A stretch of 64,000 nucleotides of DNA, taken from NCBI GenBank assembly GCA_963989245.1, contig CAXDII010000453.1, forward strand, positions 248,001 to 312,000, in the 5' to 3' direction. The position numbers and the translations under genes are program-made. Shown in pieces: positions 62,017 to 64,000 of this stretch. Positions within the stretch are counted from its first letter, which is position 1, and every line of letters begins with the position of its first letter. The stretch comes from Nansenia antarctica (Eukaryota > Chordata > Actinopteri > Argentiniformes > Microstomatidae). Below the pieces are notes generated by a model, which worked only from the letters and a program-made list of their open reading frames with translations, made no database searches and was not told the DNA's origin.

Positions 62017-64000
62017 GTTGTTGAATAATCCTATAATGTAACTCTAAATGACAATCAGAGCAACTTGAATTGCGTGTGTGCAGCCTTTTGCTCAAAAGTG
62101 ATCAACGTTTCGTTTTCAGAGTCTCTTTTGACAATCTCTTCGAGAGCTGTTTTCAGTCATTAACAGAGCTGTTCTGAAAGTGTCCAAGCGGCCTGTTCTT
62201 AGAGTGGACTGTTTTTTGCATTCGTTCTCAAGTTATATCAAACTATCAAAGTGTTGTTTTCTGCCTTTCACGAGCACATTTTGACTTGTTGTTGAATAAT
62301 CCTATAATGTAACTCTAAATGACAATCAGAGCAACTTGAATTGCGTGTGTGCAGCCTTTTGCTCAAAAGTGATCAACGTTTCGTTTTCGGAGTCTCTTTT
62401 GACAATCTCTTCGAGAGCTGTTTTCAGTCATTAACAGAGCTGTTCTGAAAGTGTCCAAGCGGCCTGTTCTGAGAGTGGACTGTTTTTTGCATTCGTTCTC
62501 AAGTTCTATCAGTGTTGTTTTCTGCTTTTCTGGAGCACATTTTGACTTGTTGCTGAATGCTCCTATAATGTAACTCTAAATGACAATCAGAGCAACTTGA
62601 ATTGCGTGTGTGCAGCCTTTTGCTCAAAAGTGATCAACGTTTCGTTTTCGGAGTCTCTTTTGACAATCTCTTCGAGAGCTGTTTTCAGTCATTAACAGAG
62701 CTGTTCTGAAAGTGTCCAAGCGGCCTGTTCTTAGAGTGGACTGTTTTTTGCATTCGTTCTCAAGTTATATCAAACTATCAAAGTGTTGTTTTCTGCCTTT
62801 CACGAGCACATTTTGACTTGTTGTTGAATAATCCTATAATGTAACTCTAAATGACAATCAGAGCAAATTGAATTGCGTGTGTGCAGCCTTTTGCTCAAAA
62901 GTGATCAACGTTTCGTTTTCGGAGTCTCTTTTGACAATCTCTTCGAGAGCTGTTTTCAGTCATTAACAGAACTGTTCTGAAAGTGTCCAAGCGGCCTGTT
63001 CTTAGAGTGGACTGTTTTTTGCATTCGTTCTCAAGTTATATCAAACTATCAAAGTGTTGTTTTCTGCCTTTCACGAGCACATTTTGACTTGTTGTTGAAT
63101 AATCCTATAATGTAACTCTAAATGACAATCAGAGCAACTTGAATTGCGTGTGTGCAGCCTTTTGCTCAAAAGTGATCAACGTTTCGTTTTCAGAGTCTCT
63201 TTTGACAATCTCTTCGAGAGCTGTTTTCAGTCATTAACAGAGCTGTTCTGAAAGTGTCCAAGCGGCCTGTTCTTAGAGTGGACTGTTTTTTGCATTCGTT
63301 CTCAAGTTATATCAAACTATCAAAGTGTTGTTTTCTGCCTTTCACGAGCACATTTTGACTTGTTGTTGAATAATCCTATAATGTAACTCTAAATGACAAT
63401 CAGAGCAACTTGAATTGCGTGTGTGCAGCCTTTTGCTCAAAAGTGATCAACGTTTCGTTTTCGGAGTCTCTTTTGACAATCTCTTCGAGAGCTGTTTTCA
63501 GTCATTAACAGAGCTGTTCTGAAAGTGTCCAAGCGGCCTGTTCTTAGAGTGGACTGTTTTTTGCATTCGTTCTCAAGTTATATCAAACTATCAAAGTGTT
63601 GTTTTCTGCCTTTCACGAGCACATTTTGACTTGTTGTTGAATAATCCTATAATGTAACTCTAAATGACAATCAGAGCAACTTGAATTGCGTGTGTGCAGC
63701 CTTTTGCTCAAAAGTGATCAACGTTTCGTTTTCGGAGTCTCTTTTGACAATCTCTTCGAGAGCTGTTTTCAGTCATTAACAGAGCTGTTCTGAACGTGTC
63801 CAAGCGGCCTGTTCTTAGAGTGGACTGTTTTTTGCATTCGTTCTCAAGTTATATCAAAGTGTTGTTTTCTGCCTTTCTCGAGCACATTTTGACTTGTTGT
63901 TGAATGCTCCTATAATGTAACTCTAAATGACAATCAGAGCAACTTGAATTGCGTGTGTGCAGCCTTTTGCTCAAAAGTGATCAACGTTTCGTTTTTGGAG
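62017..64000. repeat. Units 230-237: degenerating right-hand end
   Basis: Unit 230 (62017) is ordinary. Unit 231 (62288) is 261 bp: it has T184G, a 10-bp internal loss at about 221-236 and several substitutions towards its 3' end. Unit 232 (62549) begins GTTGCTGAATGCTCC. Unit 233 (62820) is k with C48A. Units 234-235 are ordinary. Unit 236 (63633) is 263 bp with A163C, an 8-bp loss within 221-236 and A254T. The partial unit 237 (63896) begins GTTGTTGAATGCTCC and has C101T. The shared GAATGCTCC and CTCGAG/CTGGAG variants suggest an older monomer type near an array edge. Confidence 0.88.

Larger units (their letters stand above)
1..64000. repeat. Tandem satellite array, 271-bp monomer, about 236 copies
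   Basis: The window is one uninterrupted head-to-tail array. Monomer starts fall at 1, 272, 543, 814, 1085, 1354 and so on to 63896, with no inverted copies and no unique DNA between units. Unit lengths are 271 bp except for recurrent classes of 268, 273 and 270 bp and single units of 269 (1085), 261 (62288) and 263 (63633). Most units differ from the consensus by only one to four bases, so the array is highly homogenised. Because 271 is not a multiple of 3, any reading frame moves through all three phases of the monomer within three units and soon meets stops, which explains the lack of ORFs. Such an array is typical of eukaryotic heterochromatin. I do not recognise the satellite family, and its genomic location is inference only. 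Confidence 0.98.

Noticed and set aside
1..64000. CRISPR array
   Set aside because: Repeats are about 271 bp with no unique spacers between them, and the copies are complete head-to-tail monomers.
1..64000. Tandem rRNA, 5S, snRNA or spliced-leader gene cluster
   Set aside because: I find no 5S internal control region, convincing A plus B box pair, Sm-site context or conserved RNA core in the 271-bp unit on either strand. The only partial resemblance is the weak A box reported as a low-interest finding.

Overview
The whole 64 kb window is a single tandem satellite DNA array. I count 236 complete head-to-tail monomers plus a 105-base partial monomer at the right end (63896-64000). All are in the same orientation. 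The basic monomer is 271 bp and starts with GTTGTTGAATAAT at position 1. The lengths add up exactly: 236 x 271 = 63956. My tally of indels is 18 units of -3, 13 of +2, 13 of -1, and single units of -2, -10 and -8, net -61. That predicts the last monomer start at 63896, which is where it lies. I see no protein gene, RNA gene, transposon, CRISPR array or unique spacer, and neither array boundary.

The window suggests eukaryotic heterochromatin (pericentromeric, centromeric or subtelomeric); no gene is present to name the organism. The consensus monomer is about 38.7% GC (A 66, C 52, G 53, T 100). It holds 8 CpG, about 0.8 of expectation, so it lacks the strong CpG loss of typical methylated vertebrate DNA. 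This leans weakly towards an invertebrate or other lightly methylated genome.

Monomers differ by a small set of diagnostic variants. Positions are monomer positions and the one-letter codes are mine. S = loss of one GTT at 1-6 plus C14A. L = C14A without the loss. T = C75T. a/g = A or G at 102. K = G150A+G152A. k = G152A only. M = C153A+G179A. Q = T184G plus loss of one T in 241-244. R = G190A. I = GT inserted after 195. Y = G202A. P = 1-bp loss at 171-172. S is usually with R and a. T is always with g. M is always with a.

These variants recur in fixed orders and form higher-order repeats (HORs), stacked by region. 1-1624: near-consensus units. 1625-3252: first k-L-I-a-Y-K series. 3253-12725: nested 5-mers (1354 bp) inside 11/12-mers (2977/3248 bp). 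12726-14077: truncated copy of the same. 14078-21923: three 9-mers (2435 bp) with a 2-unit insertion. 21924-24089: 8-unit block with a distant copy at 39268-41433. 24090-27337: loosely ordered units. 27338-33574: 7-mers (1897/1899 bp). 33304-39267: rearranged pieces of the other HORs. 41705-44950: two kinds of trimer. 44951-49009: 8-mer and 7-mer. 49281-58496: two nearly identical 17-mers (4608 bp each). 58497-64000: units with increasing private mutations, P/k dimers and two internally deleted monomers, as expected when an array edge is near.

The picture is of repeated unequal exchange or segmental amplification at many scales (1, 2, 3, 5, 7, 9, 12 and 17 units), with older and less homogenised sequence at the right end. 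All counts were made by eye.
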